Part shown: positions 1 to 8,130 of the stretch, in pieces
Layout: the number at the start of each line of letters is the position of its first letter
How positions within the stretch are numbered: position 1 is the stretch's first letter
Assembly (NCBI RefSeq): GCF_002014825.1
Contig: NZ_MUYU01000036.1
Coordinates: 1-22,970 of the forward strand
From: Moraxella pluranimalium
GTDB lineage: Bacteria > Pseudomonadota > Gammaproteobacteria > Pseudomonadales > Moraxellaceae
Reading direction: 5' to 3'
DNA: 22,970 nt
Position numbers and translations under genes: made by a program
The notes under the pieces: generated by a model
Databases searched by the model: none
What the model saw: the letters and a program-made list of their open reading frames with translations, nothing else
What the model was told of the DNA's origin: nothing

Positions 1-16
1 TTAGTTGACCACTACA
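1..16. mobile_element. Possible insertion-sequence end (partial, element would lie left of the window)
   Basis: The first 16 bases, TTAGTTGACCACTACA, match the inverse complement of the last bases of the window (TTAGTGTACCACTACA) except for a two-base swap; over 20 bases the match is 17/20. The sequence ends in CA, as IS3-type right ends do. The reading as an IS right end is inference, because no transposase is inside the window. It could also be chance similarity. Confidence 0.35.
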
Positions 17-42
17 TTACTACAATCATGATAGAATAAAGA

Positions 43-88
43 GCAAATTAAAAGGACTGAGTCCTGTACAATACAGAACTCAGTCCTT
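43..88 (-). terminator. Intrinsic terminator of glnA
   Basis: AAGGACTGAGT (52-62) pairs perfectly with ACTCAGTCCTT (78-88). After one mismatch the stem continues as CTGTA/TACAG (64-68 and 72-76) with a CAA loop, giving about 16 base pairs. Read on the minus strand, the hairpin is followed by TTTTAATTT (46-54), a fair U-tract. It lies about 110 bases after the glnA stop codon. No T-run follows it in the plus direction, so it acts for the minus strand. Confidence 0.85.
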
Positions 89-199
89 GATCAAACCTTA
101 ACCGTTAATCTTAGTGTCTAAGAATTGGGGGTCGGTTCACTCTTGGGGTTTTGTTTATAATGATATTGCTAACTCATTGAATGCATTAGCAATAGTTGA

Positions 200-1609
200 T
201 TAGCAGCGATAGTATAGATCAAACTCTAGTGGATGCACTGCTTCGTTTAGCTTATGCACTTCTTGCATTTTTAGATCGATGTAGGCATCAATCATCTCTT
301 TACTAAAGACATCGCCTTTAAGTAGGAATGCATGATCTTCTTTGAGTGCTTTTAGGGCAGCTTCTAGGTTTTCTGCCACAGTTGGGATCAATGCTTCTTC
401 TTCTGGCGGCAAGTCGTATAGGTTCTTATCTGCAGCCTCACCTGGATCAATCTTATTCTCGATACCATCGATACCCGCCATCAATAGTGCAGCAAAGCAA
501 AGGTATGGGTTCGCTGCTGGATCTGGGAAGCGTACTTCGATACGCACCGCTTTAGGGCTTGATACGTGTGGAATACGGATCGATGCTGAGCGGTTTGATG
601 CTGAATAAGCAAGCTTAATCGGTGCTTCAAAGTGTGGTACTAGACGCTTATAGCTGTTCACCGTTGGGTTGGTGATGGCATTCAATGCACGAGCGTGCTT
701 GATGATACCGCCGATGAAGTGTAGTGCAGTAGTTGATAGACCTGCGTATTCATCACCTGAGAAAGTATTGACGCCATCTTTTGAGATTGACATATGTACG
801 TGCATACCTGAGCCGTTATCACCGACGATTGGTTTTGGCATAAAGGTGGCAGTTTTGCCAAATTGGTTGGCAACATTTTGCACCACATATTTGAACTGCT
901 GTACTTCGTCCGCTTTTTTGACCAAAGTATTGAACGATACGCCAATCTCAAGCTGGCTTGATGCGACTTCATGGTGATGCACTTCCACACGACCCTCGCC
1001 CATGATGTCTTCGATGCGATCACACATCACCGCACGCATATCATGGTAATGATCCACAGGTGCAGTCACTGCATAGCCGCCTTTGACGTGTGGACGCTGA
1101 CCATTGTTACCCCATGGATAGTCATTGTTGGTTGACCATGCAGCAGCTTCTGATACGATGGTGTTGCGAGCACCTGATTGGTCGATATCCCATTTGACTT
1201 CGTCAAATACAAAGAATTCTGGCTCTGGGCCAAAGAATGCAGTATCACCGATGCCAGTTGATTTTAGATAAGTTTCGGCACGACGAGCGATAGAGCGTGG
1301 GTCTTTTTCATAGCCTTGTAGGGTTGCAGGCTCGATGACATCACAGGTAACCACGACAGTTGGTGCTTCAAAGAATGGATCAATATAAGCAGTCTCTGGA
1401 TCAGGTAGCAAGATCATGTCAGATGCTTCGATGCCTTTCCAGCCAGCGACTGACGAGCCGTCGAACATTTTACCATCTTCTAGTGTGTCTTCATCCACAG
1501 TCGATGCTGGGAAAGTCAGGTGCAGCTCCTTGCCGTGTGTGTCGGTGAAACGAAAATCTACCCACTTAGCACCAGATGATTCGATCAAGTCAAATAGTTT
1601 GTTTGACAT
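200..1609 (-). CDS. glnA: Glutamine synthetase, type I
   Basis: Catalyses ATP-dependent joining of ammonia to glutamate to make glutamine, the main entry of nitrogen into metabolism; family members are cytoplasmic dodecamers. The 469-residue length is normal for the bacterial GSI-beta type. Visible hallmarks are the [10 protein letters not shown] metal/ATP segment with His270, the NRSASIRIP block in the C-terminal half, and the adenylylation site [10 protein letters not shown] with Tyr398, matching E. coli Tyr397. Activity is therefore probably controlled by GlnE adenylylation (family knowledge). The ATG start is supported by AGGAG at 1616-1620, six bases upstream. The gene is single, with its own promoter and terminator. 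Identity is near certain from the sequence. Confidence 0.98.
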   Translation of the reverse strand: MSNKLFDLIESSGAKWVDFRFTDTHGKELHLTFPASTVDEDTLEDGKMFDGSSVAGWKGIEASDMILLPDPETAYIDPFFEAPTVVVTCDVIEPATLQGYEKDPRSIARRAETYLKSTGIGDTAFFGPEPEFFVFDEVKWDIDQSGARNTIVSEAAAWSTNNDYPWGNNGQRPHVKGGYAVTAPVDHYHDMRAVMCDRIEDIMGEGRVEVHHHEVASSQLEIGVSFNTLVKKADEVQQFKYVVQNVANQFGKTATFMPKPIVGDNGSGMHVHMSISKDGVNTFSGDEYAGLSTTALHFIGGIIKHARALNAITNPTVNSYKRLVPHFEAPIKLAYSASNRSASIRIPHVSSPKAVRIEVRFPDPAANPYLCFAALLMAGIDGIENKIDPGEAADKNLYDLPPEEEALIPTVAENLEAALKALKEDHAFLLKGDVFSKEMIDAYIDLKMQEVHKLNEAVHPLEFDLYYRC

Positions 1610-1652
1610 AACTTACTCCTATTTGTTAGGGACATTATTTATCAGTCGTCAG

Positions 1653-1700
1653 CCAAGCAACTGCCTGTTCAGGTTGTTCAAGCTTTGCTTGCTAACTTGG
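1653..1700 (-). promoter_or_regulatory. Structured 5' leader of glnA
   Basis: In the predicted glnA leader (minus strand), CCAAG (1696-1700) can pair with CTTGG (1653-1657). This closes two inner hairpins: CAAGC-AAA-GCTTG (1679-1691) and a CAACCTG/CAGG..GTTG stem (about 1659-1677). The result is a small three-way-junction-like fold directly upstream of the ribosome binding site. Pairing is seen in the sequence. Any regulatory role is inference, and short stems like these can arise by chance. Confidence 0.3.
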
Positions 1701-1705
1701 TAGCT

Positions 1706-1734
1706 ATCATACGCTAATTTTTTTGGTCGGTAAA
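1706..1734 (-). promoter_or_regulatory. Likely sigma-70 promoter of glnA
   Basis: On the minus strand, TTTACC (1729-1734, four of six matches to a -35 box) is 17 bases from TATGAT (1706-1711, five of six matches to a -10 box). The spacer contains a run of seven A. The start of transcription would be near 1699, giving a leader of about 90 bases. No clear sigma-54 -24/-12 element was seen. Confidence 0.5.
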
Positions 1735-1742
1735 GTATCAAT

Positions 1743-1759
1743 TAGCATAATTTATGCTA
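1743..1759. promoter_or_regulatory. 17-base palindrome upstream of the glnA promoter
   Basis: TAGCATAATTTATGCTA is a perfect palindrome with 8-base arms around one central base. It lies just upstream of the proposed glnA -35 box (about -45 to -60), where an activator of the dimeric helix-turn-helix type would bind. The binding protein is unknown. The role is inferred from position only. Confidence 0.35.
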
Positions 1760-1985
1760 TTATCAGAAAATACGATAAATAGGCAATAACTTATAGATAA
1801 TGTCATATAATTGGCGAATATTTCTTAATATTTCTCATTAAATCATTGATTTTATTGTTTTTATAAATTTATGCATAACAAGCTATCGCGTATTTTATTT
1901 CATATAATTAATTTATATAAATTCGTATAGTTAAATATATAAGATATTCAAATTTATACATCATAAATATTGATTAATAAAGCAT
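1760..1985. other. Very AT-rich intergenic spacer with no gene
   Basis: These roughly 225 bases between the glnA upstream region and the next terminator are almost entirely A and T. They hold a 10-base direct repeat, TCATATAATT, at 1803-1812 and 1900-1909. I see no open reading frame with a ribosome binding site and no RNA gene. Confidence 0.5.
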
Positions 1986-2040
1986 AAAAAAACCACCGAT
2001 TTCATGGTTAATCTGCTAAAATCAACCTTGAAATCAGTGG
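1986..2040 (-). terminator. Intrinsic terminator downstream of the small membrane protein gene
   Basis: CCACCGATTTCATGGTT (1993-2009) pairs with AACCTTGAAATCAGTGG (2024-2040), 15 of 17 positions, with a loop of about 14 bases. On the minus strand the hairpin is followed by seven T (1986-1992 are all A on the plus strand). It serves minus-strand transcription from the genes at 2134-3050. Confidence 0.8.
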
Positions 2041-2133
2041 CAATATTCATCACAAAAAATGAACAACAAATTATAATGACTGATAAATGATGGCTTGACC
2101 CAAGAAAAATTTGACAGTAATCAATGATCAATA

Positions 2134-2439
2134 TCAATCCGGCAGATTCATCTGTGATGTATCAGGATTAAGCCCAAAATAAAACACCGCCGTCGCCACA
2201 AGGCTATTGACCACAATAAATGCCCAATCAAAGCCATCATGACCCAGCACAAATCGCCCAAGCAGTGCCGATACGCCAAGCATAATCACAAAGCACGCAC
2301 CCACCCATGATAAGATAATCGGATGCGTCGCAGAATCAATCACGCCTGCTTGACGCTTGGGGCGAAGTAGCTTTAGATTTACCATAAAGCCTATCACATA
2401 GACGATACTACCCATCAATAAATAACCCAAAAATCCCAT
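2134..2439 (-). CDS. Small integral membrane protein, unknown function
   Basis: This 101-residue protein is mostly hydrophobic. Membrane segments are likely at about residues 3-22, 41-64 and 70-88. A basic loop (KLLRPKRQ) lies between the first two and a short polar tail ends in NLPD, so it is a probable inner-membrane protein with three helices. I do not recognise the family. The ATG is well supported by GGGGGAGA on the minus strand about five bases upstream. It lies 23 bases after the lipoprotein gene on the same strand and is followed by a strong terminator, so the two genes are probably co-transcribed. Confidence 0.75.
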   Translation of the reverse strand: MGFLGYLLMGSIVYVIGFMVNLKLLRPKRQAGVIDSATHPIILSWVGACFVIMLGVSALLGRFVLGHDGFDWAFIVVNSLVATAVFYFGLNPDTSQMNLPD

Positions 2440-2462
2440 ATTCTCCCCCAGTGATTAGTGTA

Positions 2463-3050
2463 TTATTTTGATTGGGTGTCATCTTGCGGTGCACTTGGTG
2501 TCGTGCTTGGTGACGCATGGTGAAAATCCTTAATCATATCCACACGAGTGTCATCACACGGCACTTGATAAATGGTGGCAACTTTATTAATTAGCATCAC
2601 CACATAAGCACTGTCAAGAAATGGATTGGTATTGGCGGCGGCGGACTGCACCTGTGCCATTGCCATTACCTTATCTTTGCGCACGATGGCATCACCGATT
2701 AGGTCTGATTTGTTCAGATTTAGGCTATTGCTTGCAAAATATTGCCAAGCATCATCAGTGCTTAGGCCGTCAAGCATTTCAGGCTCATCCCATGCTTGTG
2801 CCTTATCGGCATTTTCTTTCATTTGCATCGCATAGCCTGCACCATCTTTGCTGATTTTTATCAATGCAGGTGAGCCTTGCTCAATGGCATAACAGCCTTC
2901 AAAATTGGATACTGTCGCCGTATCTGCCGTCTCTGTTTTGGTAGTTTCGGCAGTTTTGGTGGTGGAAGTCGCAGGCTCGCTACAGGCAGTCAATGCCATA
3001 CCCGCCATCAATAGAACGCTTGGAATAAGACGCATAACAACACTCATCAT
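2463..3050 (-). CDS. Predicted lipoprotein, unknown function
   Basis: The 195-residue product has a lipoprotein signal: a basic start, a hydrophobic stretch (residues 8-20) and the lipobox Leu20-Thr-Ala-Cys23. The mature protein would be lipidated at Cys23 and sit in the inner or outer membrane. Next comes a low-complexity Thr/Lys/Glu linker (about 26-46), then a compact domain with two further cysteines (FEGCYAIE and QVPCDD) that might form a disulfide. The tail is Ser/Pro/Thr rich. No family is recognised. The start is uncertain: the first, second and sixth codons are all Met, none with a strong Shine-Dalgarno sequence. The gene diverges from the LOS operon. Confidence 0.8.
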   Translation of the reverse strand: MMSVVMRLIPSVLLMAGMALTACSEPATSTTKTAETTKTETADTATVSNFEGCYAIEQGSPALIKISKDGAGYAMQMKENADKAQAWDEPEMLDGLSTDDAWQYFASNSLNLNKSDLIGDAIVRKDKVMAMAQVQSAAANTNPFLDSAYVVMLINKVATIYQVPCDDTRVDMIKDFHHASPSTTPSAPQDDTQSK

Positions 3051-3100
3051 ATCAACTCAATGACAAAATAATCAATTATTGCGCTATTGTACTTGCTGAT

Positions 3101-3166
3101 GATGCATTTGGCTAGAAATTTAGTAAATTCTACCAAGATTTTGAACTATGACTAGGAAAAATGCAT
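3101..3166. repeat. Inverted repeat in the divergent promoter region
   Basis: GATGCATTTGGCTAG (3101-3115) is mirrored by CTAGGAAAAATGCATC (3152-3166), with 36 bases between. It lies between the divergently transcribed lipoprotein gene and the LOS operon. It is therefore more likely a regulatory site than a terminator. No clear -35/-10 pair for the LOS operon was found here. Confidence 0.35.
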
Positions 3167-3210
3167 CAGTTCAAGTAAAATAAAACCTTTCTTGTTAAGT
3201 ATCTTTAGCT

Positions 3211-3984
3211 ATGTCAAACACCAATCGCCCTTATCGCCTATCCGTTGTCATGATGGTCAAAAATGAAGCCAAAAATTTGGCGATTTCACTGCCGCCGCTT
3301 GCAGGCTTGGCAGATGAGATTATCATCTTGGATAGCGGTAGCACGGATAATAGCCAAGAGATTGCCTTGCAACACGGGGCAAAATGGTTTGTCAATACCG
3401 ATTGGCAGGGCTTTGGACGTCAACGCCAAATCGCTCAAAGCTATGCCACAGGTGATTGGATTTTGGCGCTTGATGCTGACGAAGAAATCACTGATGAGCT
3501 CAAGCAAAGCATCTTGGCAGTGATTCAAAATAAGCCTGATAATACGGTGTATGGCTTAAAACGGTTGGATTTTATTTTTGGTCATCAAATTGATAATGCC
3601 TATTGGGGTGTCAAAGCATACTGGCGACTTTATCCAAAAAGCTATAATTTTAATAATCTGACCGTGCATGAATCTTTGGACATCGCAGGGGCAAAAACAG
3701 TCAAACTGTCTGGCTTTTTGCATCATCACACTGCACCAGATCCTTTATTTTTATTAGAAAAACGACTCAGTTATGCCAAAATTTGGGCTACAGAAAACGC
3801 AGGCAAAGGCAAACGGTCAAGTTTTTTTAAGATTATTGCCAATCCTATTTGGCAATTTATCCGCCAATATGTTTTTGATGGGCGATTTTTGCAGGGTAAA
3901 TATGGTTTAATCTATTCAATTATTTTTAGCCAATATACATTTAATAAATATCTTTTGCTCAAACAATTGAATGAAAAATCTTAA
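3211..3984 (+). CDS. Family 2 glycosyltransferase of the LOS core (WaaE/KdtX-like)
   Basis: The 257-residue protein has a GT-A fold signature. A Rossmann-like start (LSVVMMVKNEAKN) leads into DSGSTDNS (41-48), the nucleotide-sugar site, and DADEE (88-92) supplies the DXD metal-binding acids. The pattern and length match WaaE/KdtX-type enzymes, which add an inner-core glucose; in Moraxella catarrhalis a comparable enzyme puts the first glucose on Kdo. That functional assignment is inference. The protein probably works at the inner face of the membrane; the basic, hydrophobic C-terminal half (about 195-250) could attach it. It is the first gene of a seven-gene run. The ATG has no strong ribosome binding site. 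A run of seven T lies at 3822-3828. Confidence 0.85.
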   Translation: MSNTNRPYRLSVVMMVKNEAKNLAISLPPLAGLADEIIILDSGSTDNSQEIALQHGAKWFVNTDWQGFGRQRQIAQSYATGDWILALDADEEITDELKQSILAVIQNKPDNTVYGLKRLDFIFGHQIDNAYWGVKAYWRLYPKSYNFNNLTVHESLDIAGAKTVKLSGFLHHHTAPDPLFLLEKRLSYAKIWATENAGKGKRSSFFKIIANPIWQFIRQYVFDGRFLQGKYGLIYSIIFSQYTFNKYLLLKQLNEKS

Positions 3985-3993
3985 TGTAATGAT

Positions 3994-4797
3994 ATGAAAA
4001 TATTAATCATCAATCTAAAACAATCTGTTGACCGTCTAACCCAACAACAGCAACAATTTGCCAAACTTGGCTTAGAATTTGAGCGATTGGAATCTGTCAC
4101 GGTCAATGATATTGATGAGACTTATTATCGAAATAAACTCACTCAAGGACAAAGAATACTCAAGCAAACAGAGCACGCCTGCTTGCTTAGTCACAAAAAA
4201 GCATGGCAATATACGCTGGCGCATCAAGAGCCCATCCTGATTTTGGAAGACGATGCGATTTTGACGACCGATTTAGCGAAAATTCTTCAAGAAATTGAAA
4301 ATGCCAATCTTGATATTGACTTCATCAATCTTGAAGTTCATGGGCGCAAAAAGATCGTCAGTCGCAATCCAGCGGTGATATTGGATAAAGATTTTTCGTT
4401 ATATAGACTGCATATGGACAAAAGTGGTGCAGCTGCTTATATTCTTTATCCAAGCGGTGCGCAAAAACTACTTGGCAGGATAGCTAATCACTTGGATTTG
4501 GCAGATGCCTTTATTCACAGCTGTCCAAACTTGTCCTGCTTGCAGATTGAGCCCGCTGCAGCCGTGCAGAGTGATCGTTGCTCATGGTATGGCATAGATT
4601 TTCAAGAGTATCGTTTGCAATCCATGATTGGCACGATTGGTAATACGCTTGCCATTCAACCAACTCAATGGCAAAAAATCAAACTAAGAATCAATCGAAT
4701 CGCCAGCCAGATACATCTTGGCATACGCACATTGTATGCGCTTACACAAGGCATTAAACGCGATATTCGAGTCAATGCTGATAAATTTATCAAATAA
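3994..4797 (+). CDS. Family 25 LOS glycosyltransferase (LgtB/Lex-like)
   Basis: The 267-residue protein begins MKILIINLKQSVDRL, typical of the GT25 family. It has the conserved ACLLSHKKAW block (62-71) and the LEDDA acidic motif (84-88) that binds metal and sugar nucleotide. GT25 enzymes often transfer galactose onto LOS outer-core glucose in Neisseria, Haemophilus and Moraxella; the exact sugar and linkage cannot be read here. A Gln run (QQQQQ, residues 17-21) is encoded by CAA/CAG repeats. The last 40 residues are basic and may touch the membrane. It starts 9 bases after the previous stop and is translated in the same operon. Confidence 0.88.
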   Translation: MKILIINLKQSVDRLTQQQQQFAKLGLEFERLESVTVNDIDETYYRNKLTQGQRILKQTEHACLLSHKKAWQYTLAHQEPILILEDDAILTTDLAKILQEIENANLDIDFINLEVHGRKKIVSRNPAVILDKDFSLYRLHMDKSGAAAYILYPSGAQKLLGRIANHLDLADAFIHSCPNLSCLQIEPAAAVQSDRCSWYGIDFQEYRLQSMIGTIGNTLAIQPTQWQKIKLRINRIASQIHLGIRTLYALTQGIKRDIRVNADKFIK

Positions 4798-4810
4798 CAA
4801 GGAAGATATC

Positions 4811-5593
4811 ATGAAAAACTATGTCCTTAGCCTGACAACCGCGACCGAGCGGCGCAACCACATTAAGGCTGAATTTGCCAAACAAAGTATTGAGTTTGAA
4901 TTTTTTGATGCCATTACTCCCGAACAAGTGAATGCACTTGCCGACCAATACCATATTCCCATAAAAGATGCGCGTCTAAGCGCCGGAGAACAAGCTTGCT
5001 TTATGAGCCATGTCGTGATGTGGCACTCCCTATTACTATCAAATGAGCAATATTTGTCAATATTTGAAGATGATATCTACTTGGGCGAAAACGCTGATCT
5101 ATTTTTGAATAGCGATCAATGGCTTTGTAATCACAATCTTGACTTTGTAAAAACAGAAACTTTTTTACAAGAGCGTAAATTACTAGCACCCAAAATCGCA
5201 TTGCCTGACAATCGCGAAGTGGCAAAACTTAATGAACATCATCTTGGAACGGCAGGATATATTATTAGCAAAAACGCCGCTCAATCACTGCTGGATTTTA
5301 TTCAAAGCTTGAGTGCAGATCAATTGCTACCAATCGATCAATTAATGTTCGATCAGTACCTATCCCAAGCTCATAATCTACCTGTTTATCAGCTCAATCC
5401 AGCATTATGTGCCCAAGAATTTATCCTATTTCCAAACCAAAATAATATGCCAAGTCATATCGAATCCGATCGACAAGCCAAGAAGAAAAGCAAGCCAAAG
5501 CGTAGCTTTTCGGAAAAATTAAAAGGCGAACTCTCAAACGCGATGCGCAAAACGATTGGCAAATTATCTCGCACCAAAATTACTTTTAGGTAA
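4811..5593 (+). CDS. Second family 25 LOS glycosyltransferase
   Basis: I place the start at the ATG at 4811 because AAGGAAG (4799-4805) precedes it. The longer frame from 4718 would overlap the previous gene by 80 bases and add residues unlike the family. The 260-residue product opens MKNYVLSLTTATERR, has QACFMSHVVMW (61-71), and carries the FEDD acidic motif (85-88). It is a paralogue of the preceding GT25, with clearly different specificity residues. The last 40 residues are strongly Lys/Arg rich (KKKSKPKR), a likely electrostatic membrane anchor. A galactosyl- or glucosyltransferase role in LOS extension is inferred from the family. Confidence 0.88.
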   Translation: MKNYVLSLTTATERRNHIKAEFAKQSIEFEFFDAITPEQVNALADQYHIPIKDARLSAGEQACFMSHVVMWHSLLLSNEQYLSIFEDDIYLGENADLFLNSDQWLCNHNLDFVKTETFLQERKLLAPKIALPDNREVAKLNEHHLGTAGYIISKNAAQSLLDFIQSLSADQLLPIDQLMFDQYLSQAHNLPVYQLNPALCAQEFILFPNQNNMPSHIESDRQAKKKSKPKRSFSEKLKGELSNAMRKTIGKLSRTKITFR

Positions 5594-5600
5594 ATAAATA

Positions 5601-6275
5601 ATGAAGCTATCCAATGTTACCCTTTGCCTGACAATTGGCAAGCGCCCCAAAGAGCTGGAACAAACTTTGCACAGCTTATTTTCCTTTGTGCAATTCCAAG
5701 AAGTTATTGCCATTAATGATTTTGGTGATGATCCAACCAGTGAAGCTTTTTTACGCTGTTGTCCAGATGGCAAGCTCATTGATCTTAAGACCAATCTAGG
5801 GCATCACAGAGCGGTTGACTATATGTATAATCAAGTTAGCACGGATTATATTTTTCACTGCGAAGATGATTGGCTATTTGACCATCTGCCTGATGTACCA
5901 AATGCCATTGCCCTGTTGCACGAAAACCCCAAAATTAGCTGTGTATCTTTTAGAAAGTATGAAGATTTTTTATACAATGCAGAAGATCAAGCCAAAATTC
6001 TACCGCTAGATACCGAATTGGGGGAGTATATTCGAGTTGATCATCTGCACGAACAATGGTATGGCTATTCTTTTAATCCACATATTGCCCGAAAAGAGCT
6101 GTGGGCAAAGTTTTCGCCCTTTTCACAGTTCAAAAAAGAACGACACATCTCACGTCATCTAAGAAAGCAAGGATATTTTATGGCTTTTTTGAAACAAGGT
6201 GCGTGCCACCATATTGGGCATGATAGCGTCTCAAACCCGCCAAAAACATTTTGGCAAAAATTGCGCTTTTGGTGA
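5601..6275 (+). CDS. Small GT-A type glycosyltransferase
   Basis: The 224-residue protein starts with VTLCLTIGKRPKELEQTL, as in family 2-like transferases. An NDFGDDP segment (39-45) and HCEDDW (86-91) supply the acidic nucleotide-sugar/metal motif. Length and motifs fit a soluble GT-A domain without membrane helices. It begins 7 bases after the GT25 gene and ends 3 bases before the next, so it is translated within the operon. The donor and acceptor sugars are unknown. I am confident it is a glycosyltransferase from context plus motif, less so about the family number. Confidence 0.75.
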   Translation: MKLSNVTLCLTIGKRPKELEQTLHSLFSFVQFQEVIAINDFGDDPTSEAFLRCCPDGKLIDLKTNLGHHRAVDYMYNQVSTDYIFHCEDDWLFDHLPDVPNAIALLHENPKISCVSFRKYEDFLYNAEDQAKILPLDTELGEYIRVDHLHEQWYGYSFNPHIARKELWAKFSPFSQFKKERHISRHLRKQGYFMAFLKQGACHHIGHDSVSNPPKTFWQKLRFW

Positions 6276-6278
6276 TTT

Positions 6279-7127
6279 ATGAGCAAAATAACAATCGTTA
6301 CAGCCTTTTTTGATATTGGGCGTGGAGAGATTTCCACACAAGATGGGCTGCCAGATTATCTAATACGAACAACAGACACATACTTTGACTATTTTGCCAA
6401 TCTTGCCAAATTGGAAAATGACATGGTGGTATTTGTTGCCAAACCTCACGTTGAGAAAGTCCTAGCCCTAAGAAATGGCAGACCGACACAAATTATTGAA
6501 TTTGACTTTGCCAACAAGCTCAACTATGTCAAAAAACTAATTCATAACGTGCAAACTGATGCGCAATTTATCTCAAAGATCAATCCAGAACAAATCAAAA
6601 ATATTGAATATTGGTCAGCCGATTATGTTTTGGTTAACAATCTCAAAGCCTATTTTGTCAACAAAGCGATAAAACAAGGGGTTGTCAACACGGATATGGT
6701 CGCGTGGGTTGATTTTGGTTATTGCCGGTCAACAGAAACATTAAATGGTATTAAAAGCTGGGAATATGATTTTGATCCAAAGTTTGTTCATATGTTTACC
6801 ATCCGTAAAAATAAAAAGATTCAAAGCCATGACGATGTCATGAAGTTTATTTTTAATAATGAAGTTTATATCATTGGCGGTAGCATTGTCGCATCTCAAA
6901 ATAAATGGCAAGAGTTTTTAAAATTACTTACCAAAAATCAAAAGTCTTTACTTCAAAATCAGATTATTGATGATGATCAGGGTCTGTATTTGATGTGCTT
7001 ATTCCAAAATAAACATATGTTCAAGCTAAATTATCTTGGCAAAAAGCAATGGTTTGCATTATTTAGAAAATATGATAAAACTGCAAAAGTCTCTATCATT
7101 GAAAAAATAAAGGATTATTTGGTTTAG
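6279..7127 (+). CDS. WlaTC/HtrL-family glycosyltransferase-like protein
   Basis: The 282-residue protein opens ITIVTAFFDIGRGE (4-17), the signature start of the HtrL/YibB/WlaTC family (Pfam HtrL_YibB). That family is found in LPS and LOS loci such as E. coli waa and Campylobacter. Other fitting blocks are WVDFGY (143-148, a DXD-like site) and DDDQGLY near residue 230. Biochemical function is poorly defined in the family; a sugar transferase role is likely from fold and neighbourhood. It starts 3 bases after the upstream gene and is followed 8 bases later by the next. No signal peptide is seen. Confidence 0.8.
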   Translation: MSKITIVTAFFDIGRGEISTQDGLPDYLIRTTDTYFDYFANLAKLENDMVVFVAKPHVEKVLALRNGRPTQIIEFDFANKLNYVKKLIHNVQTDAQFISKINPEQIKNIEYWSADYVLVNNLKAYFVNKAIKQGVVNTDMVAWVDFGYCRSTETLNGIKSWEYDFDPKFVHMFTIRKNKKIQSHDDVMKFIFNNEVYIIGGSIVASQNKWQEFLKLLTKNQKSLLQNQIIDDDQGLYLMCLFQNKHMFKLNYLGKKQWFALFRKYDKTAKVSIIEKIKDYLV

Positions 7128-7135
7128 GGAAATAT

Positions 7136-8116
7136 ATGTCGGAACTTAATTTTTCTATCTGCCCAGAAAAGCAAAAATTAGATAAGCTATGCAGACATCC
7201 ATACAGGCTGTTTTATTATGGTTTTACACCAAGACCTAAGCGAAAACAGCGTAATTATGAAGTGGATATCGCCCAAAAAACGCAGGTTGCTCAAGACTGG
7301 AGACGTTTTTTGACTGCTTATTTCAATCAGCAGTTGGATTGCTTTGACATCCGCGCCAAAAAAAACTTGGGAACGGATAAAATCATTTGGCAGTACTGGG
7401 GGCAAGGTTTTGATGGCGAGCTACCACTCATGGTACAGCTTTGTTTTGCAAGCATCGACCAACACAAAGGCGATTATCAGGTCATCCGCCTGTGCGACCA
7501 AACCATTGCAGATTATTTGGATCTGCCAAAATTTGTGTGGGAAAAAAGACAAAACCCCGAATTTAAGCACGCATTTTTTGCCGATTTGCTACGTTTAGCT
7601 CTGCTAAAGGCCTATGGTGGAATTTGGGCAGATGCCACAATCTTATTAACAGCGCCAATTGATCACAAGATAGCGGAACAGGACTTTTTTATGTATGGGC
7701 GCAATCTTGAAGCTGACAATAAGGAATTTTGGCAAAATTTTAATGCTGACTATTTTGGTTGGCATGAAAAACATTATGTAAATGTTCTAAATAGTTTTAT
7801 AGTTGCCAAAAAAGATAATGAGAGATTGAGTCATTGTTTGCAAATCATGCTAAATTTTTGGCATACCCAAAATCACATTCCACACTACTTTTTCTTTCAA
7901 ATCATGTATGATGTATTAACCAAAGAATTTATGCAAAATCAGCAGCTTTCCATTGATGACACACTACCACATCAGCTGATCAGTATCATTAACGATCCCT
8001 TTGATGCAGATAAATACAGGCAGATCACTGAAAATATCAACATTCACAAAATGACCTATATCACCAATGTGCAGCCAGGTTCATATTATGAATATCTATT
8101 AAATATTTATAAATAA
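7136..8116 (+). CDS. Capsular-polysaccharide/GT32-type glycosyltransferase
   Basis: The 326-residue protein contains the hallmark block of DXD sugar transferases. FKHAFFADLLRLALLKAYGG (143-162, Asp150 and Arg153) runs into IWADATIL (163-170), in which Trp164, Asp166 and Thr168 form the donor/metal site. This matches the Caps_synth (GT32-like) group of outer polysaccharide enzymes. IIWQYWGQG (83-91) is the typical N-terminal strand. AGGGA (7126-7130) five bases before the ATG supports the start. An A8 tract at 7358-7365 lies in the coding sequence (Ala-Lys-Lys-Asn, residues 74-77) and could slip and switch the gene off. Sugar specificity is unknown. Confidence 0.85.
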   Translation: MSELNFSICPEKQKLDKLCRHPYRLFYYGFTPRPKRKQRNYEVDIAQKTQVAQDWRRFLTAYFNQQLDCFDIRAKKNLGTDKIIWQYWGQGFDGELPLMVQLCFASIDQHKGDYQVIRLCDQTIADYLDLPKFVWEKRQNPEFKHAFFADLLRLALLKAYGGIWADATILLTAPIDHKIAEQDFFMYGRNLEADNKEFWQNFNADYFGWHEKHYVNVLNSFIVAKKDNERLSHCLQIMLNFWHTQNHIPHYFFFQIMYDVLTKEFMQNQQLSIDDTLPHQLISIINDPFDADKYRQITENINIHKMTYITNVQPGSYYEYLLNIYK

Positions 8117-8130
8117 AATAAGATTTAAAC

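Noticed and set aside
4718..4810. Longer start for the second GT25 gene
   Set aside because: It would overlap the previous gene by 80 bases and ignores AAGGAAG directly before the ATG at 4811.
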